Shown piece after piece: positions 36,501 to 47,121 of a stretch of 64,000 nt of DNA (positions within the stretch are counted from its first letter, which is position 1; each line of letters begins with the position of its first letter). This stretch comes from Agrypnia vestita (lineage: Eukaryota > Arthropoda > Insecta > Trichoptera > Phryganeidae): NCBI GenBank assembly GCA_016648135.1, contig JADDOH010004002.1, positions 124,001 through 188,000 of the forward strand, read 5' to 3'. Below the pieces are notes generated by a model. It searched no databases. It saw only the letters and a program-made list of their open reading frames with translations, and was not told the DNA's origin. A program made the translations under genes and the position numbers.

Positions 36501-39500
36501 TATAATTATTGCACGTCTTAATGTTCCATACGAATATCAGTGGAATCTGACTAAGGGCCGGTTGTTTCAAGTTGGATTAAAGTAAGCGTTCTTTAAAGCA
36601 TAGATTTTTATGTTTTCATAAAAATCTATGCTTTAATCAACCGCTTACTTTGATCGAACTTGAAACAACCGGGCCTAAGGATGAGTCAGTACGTATCAGT
36701 GTTACAGAACACAAACAATTTTATATGTATGATACATCCATACAACAGACAATTTATTATGATTCATTAATATGTATAAATCATGTAATATTTTCCAAAC
36801 TCTTTAGGACACCAGAACTGAATTTGAGTGCCAACGCCAAGGTTACTTTGTCCATCCTCGCTCCTGCAACCGCTTCTATCGCTGCGTGAAGTTTGACCAG
36901 CTCTCAGATGAGTTCACCGTGTTCGAGTTTGACTGTCCAGCTGGGCTGGCCTTTGATTCTCGTTACGAGGTGTGCGTGTGGCCGGGAAGCCTGCACGAGG
37001 GTCAGGCATGTCCGGGAAGTTCTGAGATTGCTCCAGTACCTGCTACCAGATTCGTCTGTCCTGAAAAACCAGGTTAGTCTACTTTGTCCTCATTGAAGAT
37101 AGAAGATAAACTTGTTTCATATGTCGAATGGTCACTGAATAATAATTTATATGTATGTTTAAAGCTAAACAGTTAAAAACCAAACTAAATAATTAAAATA
37201 AACTGTCTACACGGTGAGTTAGCTACATTTTTATCATGACTGCAGTTGTGTGCGTTGCAGTCCCTGTCAAAAGGTATAAATGACAACTAAAGTAAATACA
37301 ATTGTGTGAAATATATTCGTATAAAGGAGCCAGAAAGGGATGAGATTGTAACAAAAATAAAACTCAACTTGCGTAAAGTAAAAGAGATTGTATATTTAAA
37401 ATATTAAAGTAATCTTCTTGCACCAAAACACGTAATTTTGCCATTGGTTTTGTCGATTACCTTAAAATTTCAATTAAAAAATTTGCAATGCTCTAGTTTC
37501 TAGTGCCCATCGGTAAAAAAATTATCATGTGCCATGAAGATTGTCCAAGCCACATTACTTAAGTGTCATGTTAAAGGAAACTCAAGTGGTCAAAAACAAA
37601 GTTATTTTATGTTATTTATGAAAACACTTACTTTATTACATAATTTAACATATATAACAGGCGGCTCTCGTATCGCAATGCGTATGACACTGGTTTCCCA
37701 CACCGAGGGTCCCGGGTTCGATTCCCGGTGAGATCACAATTTTAATAATAGTGTTTTATCGTGTATTTCGCTTCTGTAATTAGGCCTCCCGGCCTGTTGA
37801 AGCGAAAAAAAAATCATAAACCAAATAAATTAACATGTTATTATATTATTACCAGGATACTACGCCGACCCAGCCAACTGCCGGTGGTTCTTCGCTTGCT
37901 TGGATCACGGAAAGTCACCCTTCTCTGCATACGAGTTCCGTTGTCCCTTCGGATTGGGCTTTGATGAATCTAAGCTGATCTGCGATTGGCCGTGGCTGGT
38001 TCCCGGCTGCGGAAACCTCGGGAAATACGAAGCCACATATCATGGACACTCTTCTTCTGCCCTCACAGGTGAGCCCAGATTGAAATGCTGGAAGACTCAA
38101 AGCCATTTAATAATTCAACAACTGGTAGGTAATGTGTTTTTCTTTTAGAATCAGTAGAAAGGATCATGGTTGAGAATTTATAATATTTTCTTCCAGGCAT
38201 CACAGCTTCTAAAAGCCTAATTTATTACATTACTCTACTAAATGCTTGATATTTTTATCATTTTAACTTGACAAAATATCACAATAATCTCTGTTATTCT
38301 AGGAGCATCAGCCTACATTGGTTCATCAGCCGATGCGGTGAATGTGGCTGCTCATCAGAGTTTGGTATCAGGAGCGTCTTCCACCAACCTGCTCGGAATT
38401 CAGAATGGCTACGGTTCCAGATATCACGCTGCCCAAGAACAAGGTAATTACATCCTTATATCAGTATATATATATATATAGGGTGTAACAGAGCAAAACT
38501 TTACTAGTTATGAGTAAAAAAAATTTAACATCCTATTTCATCGTCCTAATATCAATAGTTTAGATTGATGCATAATTAGTACAAGACAATAGATGGATAA
38601 GATGGTAAGAATATGCTTAGTTCTATCTAATAATTTATTATTTTGAATTGGATATAAATAGCTTCTTCAATCACAGCAAAATTACTTTGTGGTGACATTA
38701 TAATTATAATTTATAGAAATTAACTTTGTATACACCACTTTTTTATTGAAAAAAATTCAACATGTTTCAGAGCCAATGGCTTCATCATCAGGATAACAAA
38801 TGTACAAAATTAAATTTAAAAATCGAAGTATAGATAATCAAAATATTAAAAAGTTATATATGGAAAATGAATAATAATAATAAAGTACCTACTTAACATG
38901 AAAATAAATTTAAAAGATAACTATTTGTAAAAAGGACCTGGTTATTTATAATATTCAATTAACTATTAACACTTTTGGCTATGGATCATTCTTTTAATAT
39001 TAATATGGGTTTACAAATTTTACATACAAATTATACAGAATCACAGTTTGATAAATTAGAAATTTTGGAAATTAGAAAAAGTGTTAATAGTAAATTGAAT
39101 ATTATAAATAACCAGGTCCTTTTTACAAATACATAGTTATCTTTTAAATTTATTTTCATGTTAAGTAGGTACTTTATTATTATTCATTTTCCATATATAA
39201 CTTTTTAATATTTTGATTATCTACACTTCATTTTTAAAATTTAATTTTGTACATTTTTTATCCTGATGAAGAAGCCATTGGCTTTGAGACATGTTGAGAC
39301 ATGTTGAATTTTTTTTCAATAAAAATGTGGTGTGTACAAAGTAATTTCTATAAATTATATGAATATAAATAGTATTGCTTCTATTTACTCCATTTTTTTT
39401 GTTGTAAAAAAATATTATGTACAGTTACATATACATATATATGGCGGGGACTGATGGAGGCCAAGGCTCGATATGAGCTGTAGAGCCATTAAAGAAGAAG

Positions 39501-42500
39501 TTATATGCATATATAAAAAAATATATACTACTGTAAACATACACGCTGTTGGTAGTAAATAAATAAATAAATACCTCATAGAATTATTAGTCTGCAATTG
39601 TATCCCTATTATTAAATTGGAAACAACATTTTGACTAAAAATTGTTTATGTATTTAATATGGTTCGACATAATTCATATAAAATGTTGATATACAATTTT
39701 TGATATATTTTCAGAAAATGCAGCTTTAGACCAGAACTTTGGCAACCACCAATCTGCATCACATTACGTTGCTACAGGAGGTCATGAAGGTGGTCAAGTT
39801 TATCAGACAGGAAACGTTGGTGGTTATTCTGCCGGTGACTACAATTCTGGAGGTCAGATTCTTTCAACTGGATATTCTGGAAATTACAATGGAGAAGGTT
39901 CATCTTCAATCGGACACGGTTCATCTTTAATCAATCACGGAGCAGCTAGAATCGATCTTGGAGCATCTTCAATCAATCGTGGAGCATCGTCAGTTACTCA
40001 TGGAGCCTCTACAATCAATCACGGGACATCTTCTGTTGATCTCGGAGCGTCCTCTATCAGTCATGGAGCCTCTTCGATCAATCTGGGAGGATCTTCCATC
40101 AACCATGGGGCATCTTCCGGTTATGATGCGAGTAGTCATGGAGCATCTTCTGTCAATTACGGAGGATCTAAAATTAATTATGTAGCACCGACCATCAGTT
40201 ACGATGCCTCTTCAAACGATTACGAATCTGGTACAATCGGTCATGGGTCATCTGGAATCAATCTGGGATCATCTGTTTTAATAAATAACGGAGCGTCTTC
40301 AAATGGTTATGAATCTAGTTCAGTCAGTCACGGATCTTCCGCAATCAATCACGGATCGGGCGTATATTCAACAGGCGGAGAATCCGGAAGCCTTTCCTCT
40401 TCTCTATTTGGAACATCAAATAATGGAGTGTACGTCAACCAAGGAGCTTCACAAAATCAAGGAGTGTTAATCAGTAGCGGTTCTCAATCGCATTCATCCT
40501 CATCTACTGGAAAATCTTATTCGGCAGGAGCTGGAGTTTCAAGTTCTAGTTTTAATTTGGGGATCAAAGCGGGAATTTCAGGGGACAGTTCCGGAGCATA
40601 TTACCACGATAATTCGGGAGATTACAAACATGATAATTCTGGTGAATTCAGCGAAAAGGCAGTGCCATACCAACATATTGACGAGCCTGCCATTCCGTAT
40701 CAACATGTAGAAGGAGCTATTCACAAATACGCAGGTTCTTATGATGCTGGAACTGTATCTTCACAAAGCCATACATCTTCCGGAGCTTATGTAGACAATG
40801 GTTTAGGTGTTTACAAACATGAACAAGATTCAGGCGCTTATGGACATGGCCAAGATGCCGGCAGTTATAGGCAAGGACAATATGCTGGAGTTTATAATCA
40901 GGTGCAAGATGCTGACACTTACGGTCATGGACAGGATGCAGGAGTTTATAGACAAAGTCTAGATGCTCACGTTTACAGGCAAGGGCAAGATTCTGGTAGT
41001 TATAGTCAAGGACAAGATTCCGGAGCATATAAACAAGATGGCAGTAGTTCCTACAAAGGAGGTGTTTTGACTGGTAGCGCTTATCAATACGACAATTCTG
41101 GAGCGTATAAACAAGATGGTGGTAATGCTTACAAAGGAAGCGTTTCGACTGGTAGCGCATACCAATATGACAATTCTGGAGCATATAAACACGATAGCGG
41201 TAGTGCTTACAAAGGAAGCGTTTCGACTGGTAATACATACCAATATGACAATTCTGGAGCATATAAACAGGATGGCAGTAGTGCTTACAAAGGAAGCGTT
41301 TCGACTGGTAGCGCATACCAATATGACAATTCTGGAGCTTATAAACATGATGATGGGAGTGCTTACATAGGAAGTGTTTCGACTGATAGTGCATACCAAT
41401 ATGATAATTCTGGGGCATATAAACATGACGGTGGTAGTGCTTACAAAGGAAGCGTTTCGACTGGTAGCGCATACCAATATGACAATTCTGGAGCTTATAA
41501 ATCAGGACAAGGAAGTATCTACTCCGGAAGTGGGTATGCTTCCCAAGCTAATGTGAATAATGGATATGCCACAGCTGGCGTTGCTCATACCCTAACCGCA
41601 GGAGCTATAAACTCTGGGTTGGTCGGTAAAACTACTTTAGTCGATGCGGAATTATTAAAAAATAATGCTTATTCTTACTCCGGCTCTCTCGGGGCCACTG
41701 TACAATCGTTCGGAAATACTGGATCAAGTAATCTTCATCAACAGTACTCCACTGTAACTGCAGGTCCAACTGTTTCTTATGTACAACCAGAGGCTGTATC
41801 ATCCACCGCATACACTGGACAGTCGTATTCTTCTGTAAAATCAGTCTCAAATACTTTGGGGTATTCCCAACCGTCTGCCGGTGCGGTAGTTACTAGTTAC
41901 CGGCCGCAAGTCAGCACGTACAGACCGACTTTTGTCACTTCGCAACCTAAAACTGAAATAACACAAGTCTTTGGTTACCAAAAACCCGCCGTGACGTTTA
42001 TTCAACCTCTCGTAACAGTTTCTTCAACGCCCAAGTCTTACCAACTGGAGCAGCCATCTATTCCACTGACAACTTATAATAAACCATCTGTTAGTGTTCA
42101 AAGTCATCAGACTTACCATAGTCAAAATGAACACCAAAGGTACGAACCTGTTCCATCTGTTGTGAGCGTGACGCAATCCCCAGTTACACATTACGAATCA
42201 CAGGGCTATGTGTCCTCAACTCCTAAAACACCTGTCGTCAGCTATCAAAGTCCGCAATACAACACTGCTAAGGTTTCGTACGAAAGCGTTACCCCAGGAC
42301 CGACTGTGTCCGCGATTCCCACATACGTTCAGCAACCGACATACGTCCAACAATCGACTGTGTCGACATTCTCCAAACCGGTAACCCAGGAAAATCACTA
42401 TGTGCATCAGGTAGAAGAAAAGTATGTGCAGAAACCTGCAATTCAACAATACGAACAGTCGTACAGGCAGCCTGCTGTTTCTCACCAAGAGTTCCACCAA

Positions 42501-45089
42501 TCTACATCAAACTCTCAGCAATATGAAAGCGGTTACTCTCAGCCAAGTTTATCATCAACAATAAGACCTGTAACGTATGAACAACCTACCTTTGAGTTTA
42601 AAGTACCAGCTAAACCGTTCAAAGGACCGGAATATTTACCACCACAAACAAGTGTCTTGCCTGAGTCTTCGACAATTTCCAGTCCAAACATTGACATTCG
42701 GGGGTCATTTACAAATCCGATACAGCCGCAGATTAGCATACAAGGGTCTTCGACACCTTCCTCAATTGGATATAGCCAACAATCAATATCGCATACATAT
42801 GACGCACCTAAACTAGTAGTTTCATCCACTCCATCTTACGTGACGTACAAGCAACCAGAATATGTTGGATATACCGCGCCTCAAAACAGTTATTCGTACA
42901 AACAGGAATATGTATCTCCGAAGGTTACCTATGATCAGCCATCGTTTGTTTCTTCTACACCATCTCCAATTGAATACAAGTCACAAAGTATCGTGCACAC
43001 ATATGAATCTCCTAAAATTACTGTTCCAATTGTATCTTCCACTCCTAAATCTTTCCTAGAATATGTGCAACCGCAAAAATCTTATACTTATCAGGCACCG
43101 GAATATCTGCCACCGAAGATAGGTTATTCTTCGCCTAATTATGTATCTTCAACTCAAGCACCTGTCAATTATCAACAGCAGTCAGTTATCCACACTTACG
43201 ATGCTCCTAAAGTAGCGCCGGCAGTCTCTTCGACTCCTTCTTATGTACAATACAAGAAGCCTGCCGTTGTTGCGTACAAATCTCCCGAACAATCTTACAG
43301 CTACAAAGCCCAGGAATACAACCCACCCAATATACAATATGTTCAACCAGCCATTGTTTACTCTACTCCCGCAACTAAAACTGAGCAATCTTACACCTAT
43401 CAAGTTCCAAAGGCTCAAACATATGAAAATTCACAACACTATTCTTCGCAGCAGTCGGGAATCAAGCTGTCATCACCTTCGCCGTTCTACCAAAAGACAG
43501 TCGAGACTTACAAGACTCCAAAGATTGTAGAGTCGTTTGAGATATCTTCAAATTACAAATACGACCGACCATCGTATGTATCTTCGACAACTGAGGCTCA
43601 AAATTACGATCAACAGTATGTCAGCGAACAACAGTCTTACGATGCCCCCAAAATACAATATCAGTCGACAACATATCAGCCGCCTACATATAAATATACC
43701 CAGGCTAAATTTTCTTCCTCGACTTCGTCTCCTACAGCATCTACACTGTACAGAGGGCAGGAATATTTACCACCAACTGATGCGGTTAAGACTGTTTATA
43801 ACGAACCAAATATTCAATATTCTCCACTCAAGTACGTATCCTCTCCAGCTCCGACATACGAATCCGTATCTCTGAACATTAACCCAATCCAAGACTTTGC
43901 TTTTGAGAAATTAGCCATCACTCCTAAACCAACTATAGCGTATGAAAAACTACCACTGATAAATACTTATCAACCAGCCGTGAACACGCAGAGACCAATC
44001 GTTACCTACAAGAAGCCATCACTGACCGTCGATTACACTAAACAAAATCAAGAAAAGCATATAAATCTTCTCGGTTTCGGTACCGTAGGTCCAAATGCAG
44101 GTTTAGTGACCTCAACAGAGTCATCGTACGTCGACGAAGAACATGTACAAAGAATTACACCTCAGACTCAGAGAATCATCAAAATTAAGAAAATAATAAG
44201 GCCATCGTATTCGACTCAAAGAACGGTAGATGTTACTCCACCAGCTATAAGGATATCCAGGCCTAAGGTAGCAGTCGTCACAAAGGTAAACGACTACAAC
44301 CCACTTATTATCAGGAAACTTGGAGCGGTTTGTAGTTGTAGATCAAATGTTTTGAGATTGCGCAAACCAAGGCCAGAGCCTCAACCGGAAGAAGACGAAT
44401 ACGAAATTGAATACGACTACCAGGTACCTGTGAATGGAGATAATGATGATGAATGGACTTACAAAACTGACTCAATTGACACCTACACTCCCTCGTCAGC
44501 TCCTGTCAAGTCTGCCAGTCCAACAGTGTCCGCTTACACGCACGAAAGATCTACAGCCCCAATTGTTATTAAAAAACCGAAGATAACTGTTTTCTCATCA
44601 ACGTCGAGTCCAATTGTTGTACCAGACTATTCCAATGCTTACGATGAAGAAATTAACATAGATTCTGGTAAATCTACATTTGGAACAATCGTAGTCGACG
44701 AAGAAGAAAACTATTCAATCCCCAGCAGCTCTGTGGCCCCATTGAGAAGTCGTCCTTTGAGAGTTAAATCCAGGCCTGCTGTGACTGCAGCACCGACGAT
44801 CGCTACAATCTTGATCCCCGACACTCAGAGTACGGCGGTTGTAAAATCGGGAAGAACGTATGACAGATACGGATCAGGCATCGAGTGCAAGAGGGAAGGC
44901 CTCTTCAGGCATCCCAGCAATTGCAACAAATTCTACTCTTGCAGTTGGGACTGCAGCAAGAATAAGTTTACTCTTCACTCATTCAATTGCCCCATCCAGC
45001 TGAGCTTCGACCCCAGCATGGCAGCCTGCAACTGGCCTAGTCAGGGTCCAGCCTGCCAAGGCAACACACTTCTACCATCAGGATTCTAA
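33288..45089 (+). CDS. GH18-like, CBM14-containing mucin-like extracellular protein (3' part of gene, eight exons)
   Basis: Exons: 33288-33590, 34268-34506, 35413-35610, 35686-35809, 36808-37072, 37856-38068, 38303-38443, 39715-45089. Every junction is AG/GT, all phases match, and the sum is 6,858 nt, giving 2,285 residues plus a stop. Domain order is an inactive GH18 chitinase-like fold (first three to four exons), two peritrophin-A/CBM14 chitin-binding domains, about 1,700 residues of low-complexity Ser/Gly/Tyr/Gln/Pro repeats, and a C-terminal CBM14. By family knowledge CBM14 proteins bind chitin in cuticle or peritrophic matrix. I infer a secreted structural protein of an apical matrix, possibly cross-linked through its many tyrosines. 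The first exon here starts in phase 0 inside the GH18 fold, so signal peptide and GH18 N-terminus lie upstream, unseen. I cannot name an orthologue with certainty. Alternative: a chitinase-like mucin of the gut lining. Confidence 0.9.
34268..34506 (+). CDS. exon: GH18-like domain, middle part
   Basis: The acceptor TTTTTAAG ends at 34267 and the donor AA|GTAAGT ends the exon in phase 2. The product begins DSVVDLAIGLGIPTSKIIIT, which fits GH18 strand 6 (LGVPREKLVLG-like), and ends APYAF, which fits the PYAY element before the next GH18 block. A transposon end (the GCAAAGGCAGCA family) sits only about 30 bases after the donor. Confidence 0.85.
34535..34695. mobile_element. GCAAAGGCAGCA-family MITE fragment in an intron
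   Basis: AAAGCAAAGGCAGCAGTGTC and TCATCGAGGAC match copies at 16912 and 20314. It starts about 30 bases after the donor at 34507, so it lies close to a splice signal. Confidence 0.6.
35163..35391. mobile_element. fold-back MITE in an intron
   Basis: The left side (TAGCGATGGTACTTTAACCG ... ATCTGATTGTG) is mirrored by the right side (CAATCAGATAC ... GCTTTAACCATCACTG) 20 bases before the exon at 35413. A half copy is at 27047-27122. Confidence 0.65.
35413..35610 (+). CDS. exon: GH18-like domain, C-terminal barrel
   Basis: The acceptor ACAACAG is at 35412 and the donor GAG|GTAAGT follows 35610. The text KNWLAFEDASSLDVKGKYAR then IRGLAGMGLVAIDDDK matches the GH18 C-terminal block, whose consensus is W..YDD..S...K..Y....GLGG...W.ID.DD. 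The usual Trp of the MVWAIDTDD strand is replaced (GMGLVAIDDD), another sign that sugar binding is altered. Phases are 2 in and 2 out. Confidence 0.88.
35686..35809 (+). CDS. exon: linker between GH18-like and chitin-binding domains
   Basis: The acceptor TGTTTCAG is at 35685, after a very short intron of 75 bases, and the donor GAA|GTAAGT starts at 35810. It encodes 41 residues rich in Ser/Val/Arg with no recognised domain. The phase is 2 in and 0 out, consistent with both neighbours. Confidence 0.8.
36549..36680. mobile_element. perfect-type hairpin MITE in an intron
   Basis: Two arms of about 60 bases (CTAAGGGCCGGTTGTTTCAA and onward to AAAGCATAGATTTTTATG) are near-exact inverted copies around a loop of a few bases. 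The ends are the same family as 58571-59438. It lies about 130 bases upstream of the acceptor at 36807. Confidence 0.85.
36808..37072 (+). CDS. exon: CBM14 chitin-binding domain 1 and start of domain 2
   Basis: The acceptor CTCTTTAG is at 36807 and the donor G|GTTAGT follows 37072. A complete six-cysteine peritrophin-A domain is visible: FEC, then HPRSCNRFYRC, FEFDCPAGLAFD, YEVCVWP and GQAC. Aromatic residues around the second and third cysteines are those that contact chitin in this family. The first cysteine of the second domain (FVCPEKPG) lies at the end of the exon, so domain 2 is split by the intron. Confidence 0.92.
37661..37813 (+). mobile_element. tRNA-derived SINE in an intron
   Basis: GGCTCTCGTATCGCAATGCG is a plausible A-box region and GGTTCGATTCC (37715-37725) is a perfect pol III B box. 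An unrelated body of about 80 bases follows, ending in an A-rich tail GCGAAAAAAAAA. It does not fold as an intact tRNA. It ends about 40 bases before the acceptor at 37855. Confidence 0.75.
37856..38068 (+). CDS. exon: CBM14 chitin-binding domain 2
   Basis: The acceptor TTACCAG is at 37855 and the donor G|GTGAGC follows 38068, phase 1 to 1. It carries the remaining cysteines of the second peritrophin-A domain: DPANCRWFFAC, EFRCPFGLGFD, LICDWP and GC. The aromatic triplet WFF at the chitin-contact position is intact, so this domain should still bind chitin even though the GH18 part looks inactive. Confidence 0.92.
38303..38443 (+). CDS. exon: Ser/Ala/Gly-rich linker
   Basis: The acceptor TATTCTAG is at 38302 and the donor G|GTAATT follows 38443. 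It encodes 46 residues of low-complexity Ser, Ala, Gly and His that lead into the long repeat exon. No domain is seen. Phase 1 on both sides agrees with the neighbours. Confidence 0.8.
38480..38575. mobile_element. fragment of the ACAGGGTGT-ended MITE family
   Basis: TAGGGTGTAACAGAGC and GTCCTAATATCAATAGTT match the left part of 59942-60471. Confidence 0.5.
38705..39360. mobile_element. large fold-back element in the last intron
   Basis: A left arm of roughly 280 bases (38705-38985) and a right arm (39070-39360) are inverted copies, with shared words such as ACCTGGTTATTTATAATATT and AAAGTACCTACTTAACATG. The inner loop is about 85 bases. An RNA from this intron could form a long double strand. 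Confidence 0.8.
39433..39500 (+). mobile_element. RTE-like 3' end with GAAGAAG tail
   Basis: RGLMEAKARYEL then stop, with AAAGAAGAAG after it, follows the (VEEA)KA--GL-stop pattern of RTE C-termini. Confidence 0.5.
39715..45089 (+). CDS. giant last exon: Ser/Gly/Tyr/Pro-rich repeats plus C-terminal CBM14
   Basis: The acceptor ATTTTCAG is at 39714, and the frame stays open for about 1,791 codons to TAA at 45087-45089. Successive repeat types: about 20 degenerate seven-residue units like SSINHGA (39893-40370), eight 9-residue units like GQDAGVYRQ (40821-41036), six 26-residue units (41037-41504), then long Pro/Tyr/Ser blocks with recurring VSSTP, YxxP and EYLPP words (41900-43900), a basic stretch followed by an acidic one near 44340-44420, and a terminal chitin-binding domain. 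The open frame through 5.4 kb of repeats shows that selection keeps it coding. Antisense frames here are shadows. Confidence 0.93.
40821..41036 (+). repeat. tandem 27-bp (9-residue) coding repeat, eight units
   Basis: Units such as EQDSGAYGH, GQDAGSYRQ and GQDSGSYSQ follow one another without gaps and in frame, ending exactly where the 78-bp repeat begins. The central Tyr is kept in all units and the flanking Gln/His vary. Confidence 0.85.
41037..41504 (+). repeat. tandem 78-bp (26-residue) coding repeat, six units
   Basis: Six direct copies, each starting D(G/S/D)(G/S)SAYKGSVSTG and ending YQYDNSGAYK. Nucleotide differences are scattered and partly synonymous. Each unit carries four to five tyrosines. 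Copy number is likely to differ between alleles. Confidence 0.9.
44886..45056 (+). other. C-terminal CBM14 (peritrophin-A) domain
   Basis: The domain runs from IEC to PAC: C, HPSNCNKFYSC, SWDC, SFNCPIQLSFD, AACNWP and PAC. It has the six standard cysteines plus one extra (in SWDC) and ends about ten residues before the stop. Confidence 0.9.
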
Positions 45090-45940
45090 TCGGCAAACGA
45101 AAGCGGGAGAATTCTGAGGTATTGGATAACGGCAGCTCTGTTAGTGGAATGTTAAAATGTAAGTCATATTAGTTACCACAAAATTGACGGTAAGCCCAAA
45201 TGATAAAATTGTATTTAAAATAATTGTCAACCGTCTTTTGGAAACGATGTTGCAATTGAATTTTAAATTAAGTATGTACGGATTTTTGTAAATTTGTTAT
45301 CTTTAACAATGTGATTGCGTGATGACGTATGAAAAAGAATGATAGCTTATTGAATAATCCTATGTAATTCATTGTAACCTAACGAGTAGGTTGTGGTAAA
45401 TGGTCAAAAATGGTTTATTTGTTAGATATGTGTATGTACTGACACTGAAGATGCGAAAGTCGTACGTATTGTTTTGTGCTAGGAAGTAATTATTTGTTTA
45501 TTTAAATTTAAGCAAAGATGATCATTAAACTGAGCGCAAATCATTTCATTTGATTAACGTCAGTGATGTCGTTAAATTGGTGATACAAAAAGAGTTACCA
45601 CGAAAATTGTTACCATATGTGAAATTTAATTTCATTAGTAATGTAAATAATGAATGTGTTTACAGTGTGTTGTGTTCCAGTCAAAAATTGTACTAGATAT
45701 TTACTTACTGTATAAATAACAGAGCTGTCCGCTATTCTACAGAAATCAAAGTGTAACAAGTTGATTTCCAATTTAATGCCATATTTTTAAAATCATTTTT
45801 ATATATCAGTAAATTATTATTCATTTTAGTTATAGATGCCAATTCATTGCTTTTTCATTTCATTCCAACTGTGTACTTAAAAGATTGTTCAGATATTACT
45901 GTAAGCGGCTTATTTTTTAAGAGGACACAAGTATGCTTGA

Positions 45941-45946
45941 AATAAA
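45941..45946 (+). promoter_or_regulatory. candidate polyadenylation signal AATAAA
   Basis: This AATAAA lies about 850 bases after the stop of the chitin-binding mucin-like gene. Others exist further on (near 47085). The true 3' end cannot be fixed from sequence alone. Confidence 0.4.
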
Positions 45947-47115
45947 TGTTCTATTTTTCTTTCGTTTATGCTAATTTTTTCTCTGCATGGTGACCATCAG
46001 TCGCCCTCTTATTGCGTGCTGGGAAAATAGACGACGGTTAGCCAGGTCCATCAAATTGTAAATTCTCCTTGATGTGCCAATTTTTCAAATTCTGTTCTTG
46101 TTCGATTATTAAGTAAGTAGAGTTGATACTATTCTATCATTTCCCCTATAGTATGATCAGTATCATTTAATACCTTCACCACTCGTAACATGTGAAAAAA
46201 GGGTTTTTTTCTTAACGCGTACATGCCAGATTGTTTTTGTTTCGCACTTTGACGGTACGGACAAACAGTCTGATAGGTAGAGGATCTTTCTCTTCTTTCC
46301 CGTCCTTCAACAAGCTACCTCTACACTACTTCCTATAACATCTTATACTTTTCATCTTCCCTTCTCGCTCTTGTAAAAATGTACGCAAAAAATTGACAAT
46401 TCACTTTAGGCAAATAGATTTCTGGTTTGTAGCTACATCATTTCTATTTAAATACCATTTAATTAGATTTAGAAGGATTAGAACAGAATTTGGGTGTTGT
46501 CTTCCAACTTTATTCAAGGAATCTGTTGTACTTGAATATTTCATTCGAGATATTTATTTTATATTAAATTATTGTTTCTAAGATTATTTATTGTCATTTA
46601 AATTAATCCCACAAGAACAAAAAATGATCGCCTGTGTCCTTTTTGAAATATTTCGAAACGAAAAAAGCCATTGATACTTTTTTTATGACGTTTCACTACT
46701 CTTTAAAGGAAATATATTTTAATTTATTTAATATTTTGATGATCATAATAAACTTTAAATTGTTGTGAAACTATTATTTGGCAATGTGTTAAATTGTTAT
46801 TTAATTTAAAATACCTGCTTTATTAATAATTATTTATTTATTATTTTCATTCTGTCATGAATTTCATCTGCATTCTTAGTCACCATAATGTATTTATAAT
46901 ATTTTCAGATTTATTTATTTCATTTGTTTTTTCCAAATTGTTTATGTATCTGTCTATGAAATATCAGGGTATAAAGGTATGTATGTCACGCATCTCATGT
47001 TAACATGCTATTATGCGTGTAACGTAAAAGTAGCTATTCATTTATTTAACATATATGTATATGTGACTCGTGTGATCATTGAAGAATAAACATTTTTTTG
47101 TAAATATATTGCTTT

Positions 47116-47121
47116 TTTATT
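47116..47121 (-). promoter_or_regulatory. candidate polyadenylation signal of adenylosuccinate lyase
   Basis: TTTATT on the + strand reads AATAAA on the - strand, about 235 bases downstream of the lyase stop codon. It is a normal position for an insect 3' UTR. Confidence 0.5.

Noticed and set aside
37661..37740. True tRNA gene in an intron
   Set aside because: The A-box region is weak, the stem pairing is incomplete, and the unit continues into a body with an A-rich tail, as in a SINE.
40717..41477. Long antisense open frames (251 and 172 codons) and short + frames inside the repeat exon
   Set aside because: They mirror the 78-bp coding repeat in other frames. The repeat itself keeps them open, and their products (repeated CKHYHH or RIVILVC patterns) look like no known protein.
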